Assembly: GCA_021292105.1 (NCBI GenBank)
Contig: CM037869.1
Span: forward strand, 28,721,536 to 28,785,535
Direction: 5' to 3'
Length of the DNA stretch: 64,000 nucleotides
Source: Anadara kagoshimensis
Taxonomy: Eukaryota > Mollusca > Bivalvia > Arcoida > Arcidae
Below are positions 1 through 10,400 of the stretch, piece by piece. The translations under genes and the position numbers were made by a program. Positions within the stretch are counted from its first letter, which is position 1, and each line of letters starts with the position of its first letter. The notes under the pieces are model-generated. The model did not search any database, was not told the DNA's origin, and saw nothing but the letters and a program-made list of their open reading frames with translations.

Positions 1-870
1 AAGTAAAAACTTTGGAACTGACAAGTTAGGTTAGACACGTGAACGTCCACCAGGGAAGTGAGGCCGGGTTCTCCGGAAGGATAAGCACTTCCTGTTTAGC
101 TAGCTACACCTACCATGTGTGTAATCAAAATTGTGTGAAAGGAACATGGAACTATGAGACGTCAAATATATCCAGGGCAATCCTGGACACAGAGACATCA
201 AACTTATCAACAATAATGTGATGACGGCCATAAAACTTTTTGAGGGCCTTGATTGTTTTGTTGTGCAAAGTCCCCGTAGTGGGAAAAAGCTCTACTATAG
301 CGTTCTAATTGGGAAACAAATACACCATATACAGGAGAAGCAGGTATATTGCTGCATAAAAACGAAGTTGACAGTAGACAAATTAAAGTCATCACGTTTG
401 TCATAGAGTTTCAAATGTAGCCTTTCGTGTGCGTCATAATTCAGGTATAAGTCTAAATATGAAGCAGAACTTGAGGAATCAGTCGTGTCTTTTATTTCAA
501 GCTCACTAGGATAGATGACATTTACATAGTCTCCAAATTTAGGATTGTTAAGAGACAGAACGTCATCTATATATCTGTATGTTGAGTTTAATGATTTTGC
601 GACAGTATTATCATCAGATTTAACAAGGTTCTGCATATAAATTCTGCTTCGTAAGAATAAAGAAACAAATCAGCAAGCAATGGTGCACAGTTTGTTCCAA
701 TTGGTATACCGATTGTTTGCTGAAAAACTATATTACCAAACACAATAACTATGTTGTGTATCAAAAACTCCAACATTTTGTTGATGGTATCTTCAGTATA
801 ATTTTGTTTGGAATCAGTATTGGTGTCTTGGGGAGAGCTTTTTTCCACAAGAGAACTGTTGTTGGGTGAA
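1..870 (-). mobile_element. YIDD-type retroelement, 3' half (Penelope-like candidate)
   Basis: Read on the minus strand, this block runs from a reverse-transcriptase core near 850 down to a 3' untranslated tail at position 1. The tail (about 1-130) is the same sequence that recurs about a dozen times in the window, mostly as 3' scraps. Around 200-240 it encodes a KFYGRHH motif just before the 3' end, which ties the scattered tails to this RT family. The element is cut by the window edge and broken by frameshifts. Family assignment to Penelope-like elements rests on the RT motif style only; no GIY-YIG domain is visible. Confidence 0.6.
207..848 (-). pseudogene. Reverse transcriptase fragment, frameshifted
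   Basis: Three overlapping minus-strand frames carry successive RT pieces. Positions 848-588 contain GIPIGTNCAPLLADLFLYSY, a palm-domain motif. Positions 636-295 contain YRYIDDVLSLNN, the catalytic YIDD box, then LYDKRDDFN. Positions 404-207 contain SNIPASPVYGVFVSQL. The protein therefore runs through all three frames and needs at least two indels to be whole, so it is dead. I recognise the motif order from RT elements common in aquatic invertebrates; the clade is not certain. Confidence 0.65.
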
Positions 871-1470
871 CAGAGCAGGCAAACAAAAACGGCATGTTAA
901 CATTTGTAAAGTTTTAAAAACCTTATATCAATGGTCTTGTGACTCTTGCCGCTGCTCTGCCTGTCATAGTGTCATGATGGATTTTTCCTTAATTTTCATA
1001 CGGTTTTGAAAATGGCCTATCTTTTTGCAATATAAACATTGCTTATTTGATGGACATATACTAGTAGATCTTATATGATAAGTTTTACCTCCTTAAATCT
1101 CTCACATGGAGATTCAAAATTATTATTCTGTACAAGTTGTCCTGATTGACTATGGATAGGGTTTATTGGTGTTGATTGCTGTTTGTCCATAGATGGGGCG
1201 TGGAACTGAGGGTCGTTGATGTCCGTACTCTCGTTATTTTATCGTTGCTGGCTGGTCCGGTTTTGTCTATATGTCGGTTTTACTGTATGGTGTTCTTGTT
1301 AAGCAGACAGTGTTGTATCCACACTGTCCATGCGCGAAACAAGTTTGTTGAATTGATGATACTGCTGATACCACTGCTTAGTTAATTGTGAACGTAATGT
1401 CATTTGAATAGCTATTATTTATTATCGACAGTGTAATTTCAGCAACAGCGGCGTGTTCACACTGTTCGTC
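870..1470. other. No gene recognised
   Basis: I see no coding exon, tRNA or clear repeat here. It may include the unrecognised 5' part of the adjoining RT element. Confidence 0.4.
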
Positions 1471-1477
1471 CATGAAT

Positions 1478-2062
1478 CTAGACCGTTTTTGGGATGATAA
1501 TTTTGGCTAAGTCAGTATGAAATCCTTTTTGCGTTAATGAAACTAGGAATTGTTCCATAACGAAGTTTTCAGAATTTAACACCACAGCTCGATGTATATA
1601 GCTATCCACTGTTTCCCCAGGTTTCTGTTTCAATTCACTCAAGTCAAATCCTTGTTTTATCACGGACTGCCACCTTTTCATAAATTCGACTTTAATAGAA
1701 TTTAAATGTTAGATTTTTTAATTGTCGAGTGCCATGAACCATTGTCTGGGGACTCCCACTAAATGAAAAGGCAACAATAAAATCACATCTGTCTTTGGCA
1801 TTTTTAATATTTTCTGAAGTGTAATAAACATCACACACATTTGTCATCATGTTGTTGAATCGGAATGTCAATCAAACCTATTAATTATAACATTATACCG
1901 CTGTTGAAATCTAGGCGGAGGCGGCGGCATTAAAGAATGTAATGTCACTGGTGTAATGACTGGCGACAATGTCGATGACTTTGACGGCCCTAAAGACCTT
2001 GTTGTCACTGTTGAATTTTCTGGATGCATACTTCTATTTAATTTCACTTTTTCAAAGGGCAA
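1478..2062 (-). pseudogene. Gag-like retroelement remnant
   Basis: The minus-strand frame 1681-1478 reads WQSVIKQGFDLSELKQKPGE and then a TVDSYIHRA segment. A Trp, then a run ending in a PGE(S/T)V(D)xYI-type motif, then a hydrophobic segment ending in P, is the layout of retrotransposon Gag proteins. A second, Pro-rich minus-strand frame lies at 2062-1868. No protease or RT follows, so this is at most a degenerate fragment. Confidence is limited by the short length. Confidence 0.35.
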
Positions 2063-2189
2063 TCCTTTTGGCCTAATTTTTATCTATATGACATTCACTA
2101 CGTTTTTGGATCTCTGCGATACACTCCACCAATTAACATGGGGTGTCTATAGTTGACCCGTATACATTTCGGGGATGTTAAAATATATG

Positions 2190-2262
2190 CATATAATAGT
2201 GAAAACGGTTGTTTTCAAGTTTACTTGTTTTTATTTCGCAAAGCGTAGCATAACAGTGACAT
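2190..2262. repeat. Direct repeat, copy 1 (partner 3273-3345)
   Basis: A block with GTGAAAACGGTTGTTTTCAA and then CGCAAAGCGTAGCATAA recurs with a few changes near 3273-3345. Together with RT-element tails at 2630-2745 and 3675-4015, this suggests a duplicated composite around 2.2-4.0 kb. No coding capacity. Confidence 0.5.
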
Positions 2263-2629
2263 AACAAAACAATAAGCATGTGGTAAATAATGATATTAAA
2301 AGAACACATTTATATCAGAATTCAAAATATAACTTGTAATAGAGTACCTAATAAAAATTAAATTTTAAAACAAATTTGACCCAAAACGAACCCAATTCTG
2401 AGCATATGCTTACATTAAACAATATATAAGCATAAACCGTCTAAGGAATTAACTTGGCTACGAGAGGAACAGAAAAATGCATGTCGTTATGATTTGTAAT
2501 GAAAATACGAATCTACACTAGAAATGGCACAAAAGTTAGCCGAAGTGAAAAAAATATAACCACGATATCCCGATTAACAAAGTAATTTTTAAGAATTGAA
2601 AAAATGTTTAAAAATCTGAAAATGTTTTA

Positions 2630-2750
2630 TACCCGGCCTCACTTCCCTGGTGGAAGTTCACGTGGTTAACCTGACTTGTCAGTTCCAAAGTTTTTACTTT
2701 GCTTCTGGATTGTGATTCGGACATGGATGAGTATAGATGTTTTGATTACT
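2630..2750 (+). mobile_element. RT-element 3' tail fragment
   Basis: This matches, in opposite orientation, the tail at positions 1-75: CACTTCCCTGGTGGAAGTTC, then the segment ending in AACTTTGGAACTGACAAG on the other strand. No coding part is present. Confidence 0.7.
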
Positions 2751-3672
2751 AGTCATCATAACATCAGACATATTGAAGTCAGCAATATGCATGACGCTTG
2801 GTATTTCACACAAATAACGTATAACAAAATATCTCCCCTTAGAACATGTTGTAGTATTATTTCAAAAATAATAAATGGTCAAAACTGCATTCTCATAATT
2901 TTAAGAATAAAATAAAACTGATGTGAAATAAAAGTTGCATCCCGAACAACGCAATATAAACAAAGAAATCGGAAACTCGCATAACAATAAAATGCAAAAT
3001 CTCTTGGCTGAAAAATATACAATTTTACGTCTAAGCAAAGGAATGATTCTGTTTCACAATACAAATGTAGAATGGAAATAATAAAAATGTGATATTAATG
3101 AGTTACATTTGTTGTGCCAAAAATATCCGAAGGAAAACTTTTAAACAATAAATTTATAAAATGAAATCATTGCGAAAAGGTCAGTTTTAACGAGAATGTA
3201 AGAATAAAATGTGAGAACTGTAAAATTCAACTTACAAATATTCTATAAAATAAAGTTTACCGTATATTTTAACTAGTGAAAACAGTTGTTTTCAAAGTCG
3301 CTTGTCTTTTTTTCGCAAAGCGTAGCATAAAAATGACGCTTTCTGAAATATCGACAACTATTAAAATTTGGGACTTTCAGGTAATAGCCAATCAACTTTA
3401 AAATTAATCAGAATCCAAGTCAACGGCATACTTATTTTTGTGCATGGATTACGCAGTAAATTGGTTGTAAGATATGTGTCGTGAGAACACATTTTGTTGT
3501 TAAATCATTTGCCTAATTGCAATAATTTTTCTATATTCCTGAACAAAAATCAAAACAGTCGGCCGCGACACACTTTGGACCTATAGAACTCAAAGCCGAA
3601 TAAAAAACTATAGGAAGACTGTCAGATGTCAGCAATCCCTAGGTTTAACAATTTACCTGTCTGAGAATCAAA
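2750..3672. other. No gene recognised
   Basis: AT-rich sequence. Apart from the 3273-3345 copy of the 2190-2262 repeat, no exon, RNA gene or element end is supported. Confidence 0.4.
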
Positions 3673-3674
3673 AA

Positions 3675-4015
3675 CAAACACACTTATCCTTGTCCGAATC
3701 ACAATCCAGAAGGAAAGTAAATACTTTGGAACTGACAAGTTAGGTTAGGCACGTGAACTTTCTACCAAGGAAGTGAAGCCAGTTGCTCCGGAAGGGCAAG
3801 CACCTCCTGTTTAGCAAGCTACATCCGCCACGTATGTAATCAAAATTGTGTGAAACGAACATGAAATTATGGGACGTCAACTTTATCCAGAACAATTTTG
3901 GACATAAGAGACATCAGACTTATCAACAATACTGTGATGACGGCCTTGATAAGCCTAGGCTTGCATGCAGCCGGCTCCGTTGTACAAAGTCCTTGTAGTG
4001 GGAACAGAGCTCTAC
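3675..4015 (-). mobile_element. RT-element 3' end fragment
   Basis: On the minus strand this starts with a decayed copy of the C-terminal coding part and continues through the GGAGGTGCTTGCCCTTCCGG segment and the final CAAAGTATTTACTTTCC region. It is a longer tail fragment than its neighbours and is clearly degenerate. Confidence 0.7.
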
Positions 4016-4167
4016 CATCACAAGATTTGACCAATCACATGGCATTTACCAAAACGACCTATATTTACAATTATTAAATGTTAAATAATTCTTACAAGAG
4101 AATGCCAGATTTTCCGCTAGTGAAAATATCTCAAAGGTTGAAGGCGGTGATTTTGTGATTGAAAACC

Positions 4168-4193
4168 AAAAAAAAAAAAAAAAAAAAAAAAAA
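4168..4193. repeat. Homopolymer A tract
   Basis: A run of 26 A residues. It could be the poly-A of an old retrocopy or a simple repeat. No flanking gene supports the former. Confidence 0.6.
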
Positions 4194-4689
4194 GAACGAA
4201 ATGTCTGCCATCCGGCCTTCTTGCTGAAAATTGACAGATTAGACAAAGTGAGAATATTTTATTTCTATTAAATTCATGTTTTAAACATATTTAATATCGT
4301 ATGCAATTATATGAAGAGTACATAAATTTATTCCTGATTTGTTTAGGACAAAACTATTTGAAACTTTGTTTTGGCACATATCCCTACATATTGACAGTGC
4401 ACACAGTAGCTACTCATATCAACGCTACACCGCATCCAAAGAACATTTTCTGTAAGTTGGTCTTTGTTACAAATTTTGCAATTTGGTCCTCTGTTCCCTC
4501 TGTGTTTAAAAAAGACAAAGTAGTCTGGGTTCCGGACTTTTTTGTCGAAGCAGAGATAGAATACAATTCCGTTTCAATTTCATTTTCTTCTGTCTTTCTG
4601 CACGATTCCTAAATAACAAAAGTAAGAGATGGTGTTAATGAAAGAGTATGACGCGAAAATCAAAATGATATATTCAATATTATATTTAT

Positions 4690-4900
4690 ACCCGCCACAA
4701 ACTAGTTTGAGGAGATATATAGGAATCACCCTGTCTGTCTATCTGTGTAAAATCGTGCCCGGGTCATATCTCATAATTGGTTCGGACGACTGTCTTAAAA
4801 CTTCACATGAACAATTTTCAAGGCCCATAGGTGCGCCATGACCTATAACCAAGGTAATATTAAAGAGGTCAAGGTATCAAGGTCTTGTAAATGTTGTGGC
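4690..4900. repeat. Possible molluscan interspersed repeat
   Basis: The stretch with CACAAACTAGTTTGAGGAGA, then TATATAGGAATCACC and CTGTCTGTCTATCTGTG, resembles a motif I associate with dispersed molluscan repeats. Only one copy is in this window, so repeat status is from recall rather than shown here. Confidence 0.3.
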
Positions 4901-5256
4901 GGACTGTATTTGGCTCTCAGAAGTTTTCGTGTTAATTTGTATGTTTAAATTATGCCAAGTTTCAAGTTACTTACATACCTCTTCCAATGTCTTATCCTGT
5001 GGATGTTATGGACTTTGGCATTTATATACATTTTCGGCCTGTGGTTGAATTATAAGAGTTACTTTTACTCCTGTCCTGTATTTCCTTAGCATGCCAATTA
5101 AAATTGTTACTTTCAAACGGTATATAAAGATCGCTGAACAAAAGTAGAAAATGTTTTATGGGCATGTAGCCTTTTAAAATGCAGGTGTATTACAGTGCTT
5201 AGGAAAAATGACACATTGCCAAATTAATACAGAAAAAGCAAACAAAAATAATAATG

Positions 5257-5556
5257 AGTTGAGTAATGGTGTTTAACGTCCCAGTCAATAATAGTTCACT
5301 TATATCGAGACGTCGCCAGCTATAGGCGAAAGTGCAGAAATTTTGCCTGTGCGTTGCGCTGATGGCATTGTACAACAGGGTTCTTTAGCGTGCCAAGCCC
5401 ACCGTGACACGGGACATCGTTTATTTTAAGTTCCCATCCGAAAGAACCGTGACTTGCCCGAGTGCTTGGCGAAAGAACAGTCACTACCCACATTCAAGTC
5501 GTGGGTCAGACCCGGTCGGGGTTCGAACCCACGACCTCCCACTTACGGAGCGAGCA
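5257..5556 (-). mobile_element. tRNA-derived SINE, head truncated
   Basis: On the minus strand it carries the B-box GGTTCGAACCC, a central domain (GGTAGTGACTGTTCTTTCGC, then CGGTTCTTTCGGATGGGAAC) and the 3' tail GGGACGTTAAACACCATTAC. The A-box part of the tRNA-like head is missing at the 5556 end. It shares all later segments with the SINEs at 7537, 23858, 28735, 29543 and 54003. Confidence 0.85.
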
Positions 5557-5559
5557 CAA

Positions 5560-6525
5560 ATAATGATAAAGACATGTTTCAGTATACTTATCTCTTGCAA
5601 ATACTTTCATTTGCAACCCTACTCAAATTGTTTTATATTTTCATGGTAAGATGGTATGACAATTATAAATAAGGCAAATTTAAAAAATACAATTTGGTTT
5701 TGACATGCGATAAGGGGGTGTAAAAGAAAGTTTCACCCAAAATTTAGAATATTGTATGAGGAAAGTCACTTAATGCTACATAATTTGATATTTTCATATT
5801 TGTTCAAAGTTCGTACAGTATTTATGAATAGCAGATGTGAATCCCGATTATATATTTATGAATATGATCTAACAACAAGAATAAAGCATTTCTGTGGCTG
5901 TAAGCATACGTTCAACTTTCTACAGTACAGAAAAACTTACCGACGATTTCTATAATGATCAGCTCTTTATACAGACCACCTGTAAAAAAATTCTTATTTT
6001 CGTTACAAAAAATTGTTCGAAGCAATAGATGTTTGAAAAAATCTGTTCCTCTTCACACGCAACGACGTCTACTTAAATCTTAGGCGGAAATCTGGTCTTT
6101 AATGAAATCTTTAAAGAGAAAAATTAGGTTTTTATTATCAAATGTGCAAAAAATTAATTGTCTAGAAAACTCCAATTTTTATACTTGCCGATAACTTTTT
6201 AAAGATAAAGTATTTATCACAGGTTGCTTTTGTTTTAGGGCCTTGCAAAAGCATTGGTGATCATCAATTCACTTGATACATGGTGCAGAAACAGTAACTT
6301 TCATTACTACTAGCCATTTTATATTATTGAATTATTGTTCAATATTTTCATGACACGTACCTCGTTATCCAAACCAAAACAACCAACAAGGTCTTTGCGC
6401 AATCAACAAAATGTGTGAAGATTTTAATTAGTGTTAACCCTCAAGGATTTTCAGTATTTGTTTCAGTTATAACCAGAAAAACTTTTGCAATGACATATCA
6501 AAATTCAAAATTACAATAAAAGCAT
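5560..6525. other. No gene recognised
   Basis: AT-rich, with only short, uncharacteristic reading frames and no repeats shared with the rest of the window. Confidence 0.4.
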
Positions 6526-6529
6526 TAGC

Positions 6530-6580
6530 TTAAGATGTATGATAATATATGTCTACCATATATGTTATCATACATCTTAA
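6530..6580. repeat. Near-perfect palindrome
   Basis: Arms TTAAGATGTATGATAATATA and its reverse complement meet across a loop of about 5 nt; the right arm has a 2-nt insertion. It lies just past the poly-A signal of the zinc-finger gene (minus strand), so it could be a 3' UTR or downstream hairpin, or a small foldback element. Confidence 0.7.
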
Positions 6581-6607
6581 CCCGAGCTGAGCGACGAGGA
6601 CGCTGCT

Positions 6608-6613
6608 TTTATT
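6608..6613 (-). terminator. Candidate poly-A signal of the zinc-finger gene
   Basis: AATAAA on the minus strand, 272 nt beyond the stop codon of the zinc-finger gene. It is the first plausible hexamer I noted in a sensible setting, but AATAAA is frequent in AT-rich DNA. Confidence 0.35.
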
Positions 6614-6830
6614 CAGCCCATCTGAAAATAAAAAAGGGAAATAAACATGGGATAAGTTTAGATAATTTTTTTTTAAAGAAACTTAGACATTTGAGGATTA
6701 CTTTCAAAACATAAAAATAAAAATATTTATCTTGTATTTTTTTCTAAAATGATCTTTGGTTTAAATATTCTGGAGATTTGTTTTGAGTTTATAATTCTTA
6801 AGCATTATAAAAATAACAAAATTTAACTCC

Positions 6831-6854
6831 AACACACACACACACACACACACA
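6831..6854. repeat. (CA)n microsatellite
   Basis: About eleven CA units in the predicted 3' UTR of the zinc-finger gene. Confidence 0.9.
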
Positions 6855-6884
6855 AAATAAATAATTAACAGTTAATTAACAATG

Positions 6885-7474
6885 TCAGTTGTCCTTTAGA
6901 ACCCTGACTTTGTCAATCAACTGCTTTACTGTAAATTCCTGTCCCAAGCGTTCTCTTGCTCTGTCTTGTAGAATCCGCAAATCTTCGTTTTCAAGTATAA
7001 TTCGTCTCATCTCCTTGGCTAGTACATGCTGCCGTCTTGTAAAAATCCTTCTTAAAATGGCATTGTCCTCCTCCGTAAATCCAGCCCGTCTTCCATGTCT
7101 TTTAACATTATATGATGCTGGCTGCGGTATTTCGTTTGATGTTGGCTGCGATACTTCATTTGATGTTGGCTCTGATGGTTGTTCTCGTGTTGGCTCTGAT
7201 GGTTGTTCTCGTGCTGGCTCTGATGGTTGCTCTCGTGCTGACTCTGATGGTTGTTCTCGTGCTGACTCTGATGGTTGTTCTCGTGCTGACTCTGATGCTT
7301 GCACTGGTGCTGGTTCTGAATTTGAACTGTCAATCCGCTTTGTCGTTTTTCTGATAAACCTATAGACCGTCAATTTCTTGAACATTGTCGATATCTCCTC
7401 TTCATTTCTAGCTTGCTCTTCAAACTCCAATACTTTTTTCTGCAATTCAGTCTTAATATAACTGTCTATATATT
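6885..7474 (-). CDS. Zinc-finger gene, exon 6 (terminal)
   Basis: The acceptor is TTTTTTTCAG before AATATATAGAC. It encodes a coiled-coil-like stretch (YIDSYIKTELQKKVLEFEEQ), six to seven copies of an octapeptide like SESAREQP (a 24-bp coding minisatellite at about 7165-7300), and the SANT-like C-terminus ending VRVLKDN. The repeat length is likely to vary between alleles. Confidence 0.8.
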
Positions 7475-10400
7475 CTGAAAAAAATTATTACAAGTGGATA
7501 TCAACAAGCAAATAAACTTCTTCAAAATCCTGTAACCACTGCAGTAGCTCGTTGGTAGAGTGCACGCTCCATTAGTGGGAGGTCGTGGGTTCGAACCCCG
7601 ATCGGGTCTGACCCAAGACTTGAATTTGGGTAGTGACTGTTCTTTTGCCAAGTGCTCAGGCAATACGAAATGATTGTCACGGTTCTTTCGGATGGGAACT
7701 TAAAATAAACGAGGACTCGTGTCACGGTGGGCTTGGCACGAGAACCCTGCTGTATAACGCCCTTAGCGCAATGCACAGGCGCAATTTCTGCACCTTCGCT
7801 TATAGCTGGCGACGTCTCGATATAAGTTAAATATTCTTGACTGAGATGTGAAACACCATTACTGAACACAAAAACCTGTGAAATTGGAATGATAGTTTTA
7901 AATGTTCTACTTACCATTAAATTCTTCGGTATTTACAGGGGTGGTTTTTCTGGCTTCATCAATGGTCATTAGTCTTTCTGCTTTCTCTTTATCGTCTTGG
8001 TCTGGAACTTAGAGAAAATAGGTGTTAAACTCCAGTTACAATTAATACGCCAGATATAAATCGAAAATACTATTAACTAATATAATCAATTAACCCTGTG
8101 CTTATTATTTCATGTTATATCTATCATTAATTGAAAAACAATCGAAACTACTAATTTGAAATTCCTCAAAAACTAAGGTTTACTCCCTCATGCAAGTATT
8201 TCCTTGCATGCTGAATTTGGTAAAATATATGTTGCCCCTTTGGTTTTCTTTTCAACAATCTTTATAAACGTTTTGGTTTCAGAATTTTGGTCAAAGCACT
8301 TGAGGAATTGTAATCCGAAACGGTCGTCTAGTGCTGTAAAATTAAAACTGGTATAATATGTAATATCTTAATGACATTTAATGCTAACCTTCTGGGTTCT
8401 TTTCCTTTTGTTCTGGTGTTTCCTGGTCTTTGTGTATGCTCCGCATGTGGCGTGTGATATTAATGACGAAGGTCTTGCATATCTGACATTGTTTCTTCTT
8501 TCGGGGTTGGTTTTGGCTTCCTCTTCTGTGGGTTTCTGCTTTCACCCTAAAAAGTAATATATAAATTATTTAAATAAATAAATACAACATGACTTCATAA
8601 ATTACAAAGTTTATGAAACATTTCACAGATGTAATTTGAAATTGTTTATTTTGAGTTTATCAGTATTAAATTAAATCTTTTATTCTAAACTAAACTATGA
8701 AATTGTTTATATTCTGAGACTTACTGGCGCCAATTTCGTCCTCCAAAAGCTTCATAATCATTTGGATGTTTATTCCTCATGTGTCTGGCTATACCTCCTG
8801 TAAATGGCAACTGGCAAACTGGACAGAATGTTTCTAAAATGGATATAGACAATCATCAATTGTAGCTTTGGTATTTTATTTATTATTGAAAGCAAGTCCA
8901 CGATTATTTTTTTCATTAAATAATAAATATGATAACTTACTTTTCCTTTCAGATTTTATCTCTGGTTGTGCAGCATCCTTGTTGGTAGGGTCATTTGTTG
9001 CTCCATCCATCAGATTCTTGGATTCTGAAAGAGAAGGACCTAAAATAGAAGTATCTGAAATAGAAATACTTGAAGTGGAAGGACCTGCAATAGAAGGACC
9101 TGAAATTAAAGAACCTGAAGTGGAAGGACCTGCAATAGAAGAACCTGAAGTGGAAGGACCTGCAATAGAAGGACCTGAAATTGAAGAACCTGAAGTGGAA
9201 GGACATGAAGTGGAAGGACCTGCAATAGAAGAACCTACAATAAAAGGACATGAAACAGAAAGATATGGCAAACGGCAAATGGACACAAAACAATCCTGGA
9301 GGGTTTTGGCAGCTGCTTCAGCCAACTTGCGCCTCTTCAAAGTAGTATCCTCGGATCTAGGTGTTGAAGCTGTAGCAGTAGCTCCGGCATCCATCTCCCT
9401 TTTTATGCTTTCCTCTTTCACCACGGTCTTCATGTAGGTGTCATCTGAAGATCCACCCTCCGTTTTTGGCACGAACTCATAGCTGGAATAACCATAACCA
9501 GATTGCACCTCCAATTCATTTTCTTCTTTGATAATAGTGTTGATCTGAAAAGCAATAAAAATGTAAATACGTGTAACTAATTAGTTTATACCGATACGAG
9601 TGCATTATCAAAAATTTGAACTTTATCTGAGGAAATTTTGATTTTATGACCCAAAATATTATTACAAATTTTTATATCATCTTTAACCAGTATAGAGTAA
9701 TCGTAAGACTTGACATTTTGAAAACAAATTATTAGAACATTGTAAGGTACTATGCACAGTTACTTTATACAAAATTTGAACTTTATCTCGGCAATATTTT
9801 AGATTTGATGACCCAAAAAAGTGTCAATGTTCTGTACTAATACCAAGCAAATCAAAATTGCTGAATATTTTATAACTATACTAAATGCACAAAAATGGCA
9901 TGGTGTATTGTACAGTTTGTTGTACTAGAAAAACAACAATTAACTTGAAACCCCAAAATGAGCGCCCCCTGACATATTAGATCTTATGAGATAAATGGTG
10001 ACTTAAGTAGCTTTATAAAGACTTTCTAACCACAAAATTAAAAAAAAAAGATTTTAAATGTTTATTCACAAGTTTAATCAGTTACATAATAATCATATTG
10101 TCATGTACTTTACAGTTATTGTTGACTCAGGGATATTGCAAGCCTAGGCTTATCAAGGCTCTAAAAAAGTTTTATGGCCGTCATCACAGTATTGTTGATA
10201 AGTTTGATGTCTCTGTGTCCAGGATTGCCCTGGATATATTTGACGTCTCACAATTCCATGCTCCTTTCACACAATTTTGATTACACACGTGACGGGTGTA
10301 GCTAGCTAAACAGGAGGTGCTTACCCTTCCGGAGCACCCGGCATCACTTCCCTGGTGGAAGTTCACGTGTCTAACATAACTTGTCAGTTCCAAAGTTTTT

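Noticed and set aside
5404..5672. Two plus-strand frames containing GSNPRPPTYG-type peptides
   Set aside because: Translations of the SINE B-box region, a common artefact in molluscan gene sets.
7466..7917. Minus-strand frames across 7.5-7.9 kb
   Set aside because: They are antisense reads of the SINE inserted in intron 5.
8868..9437. Plus-strand frame rich in EGPAIEEPEVEG repeats
   Set aside because: Exact antisense of exon 2 of the zinc-finger gene, which has matching splice sites, phases and domain context on the minus strand.
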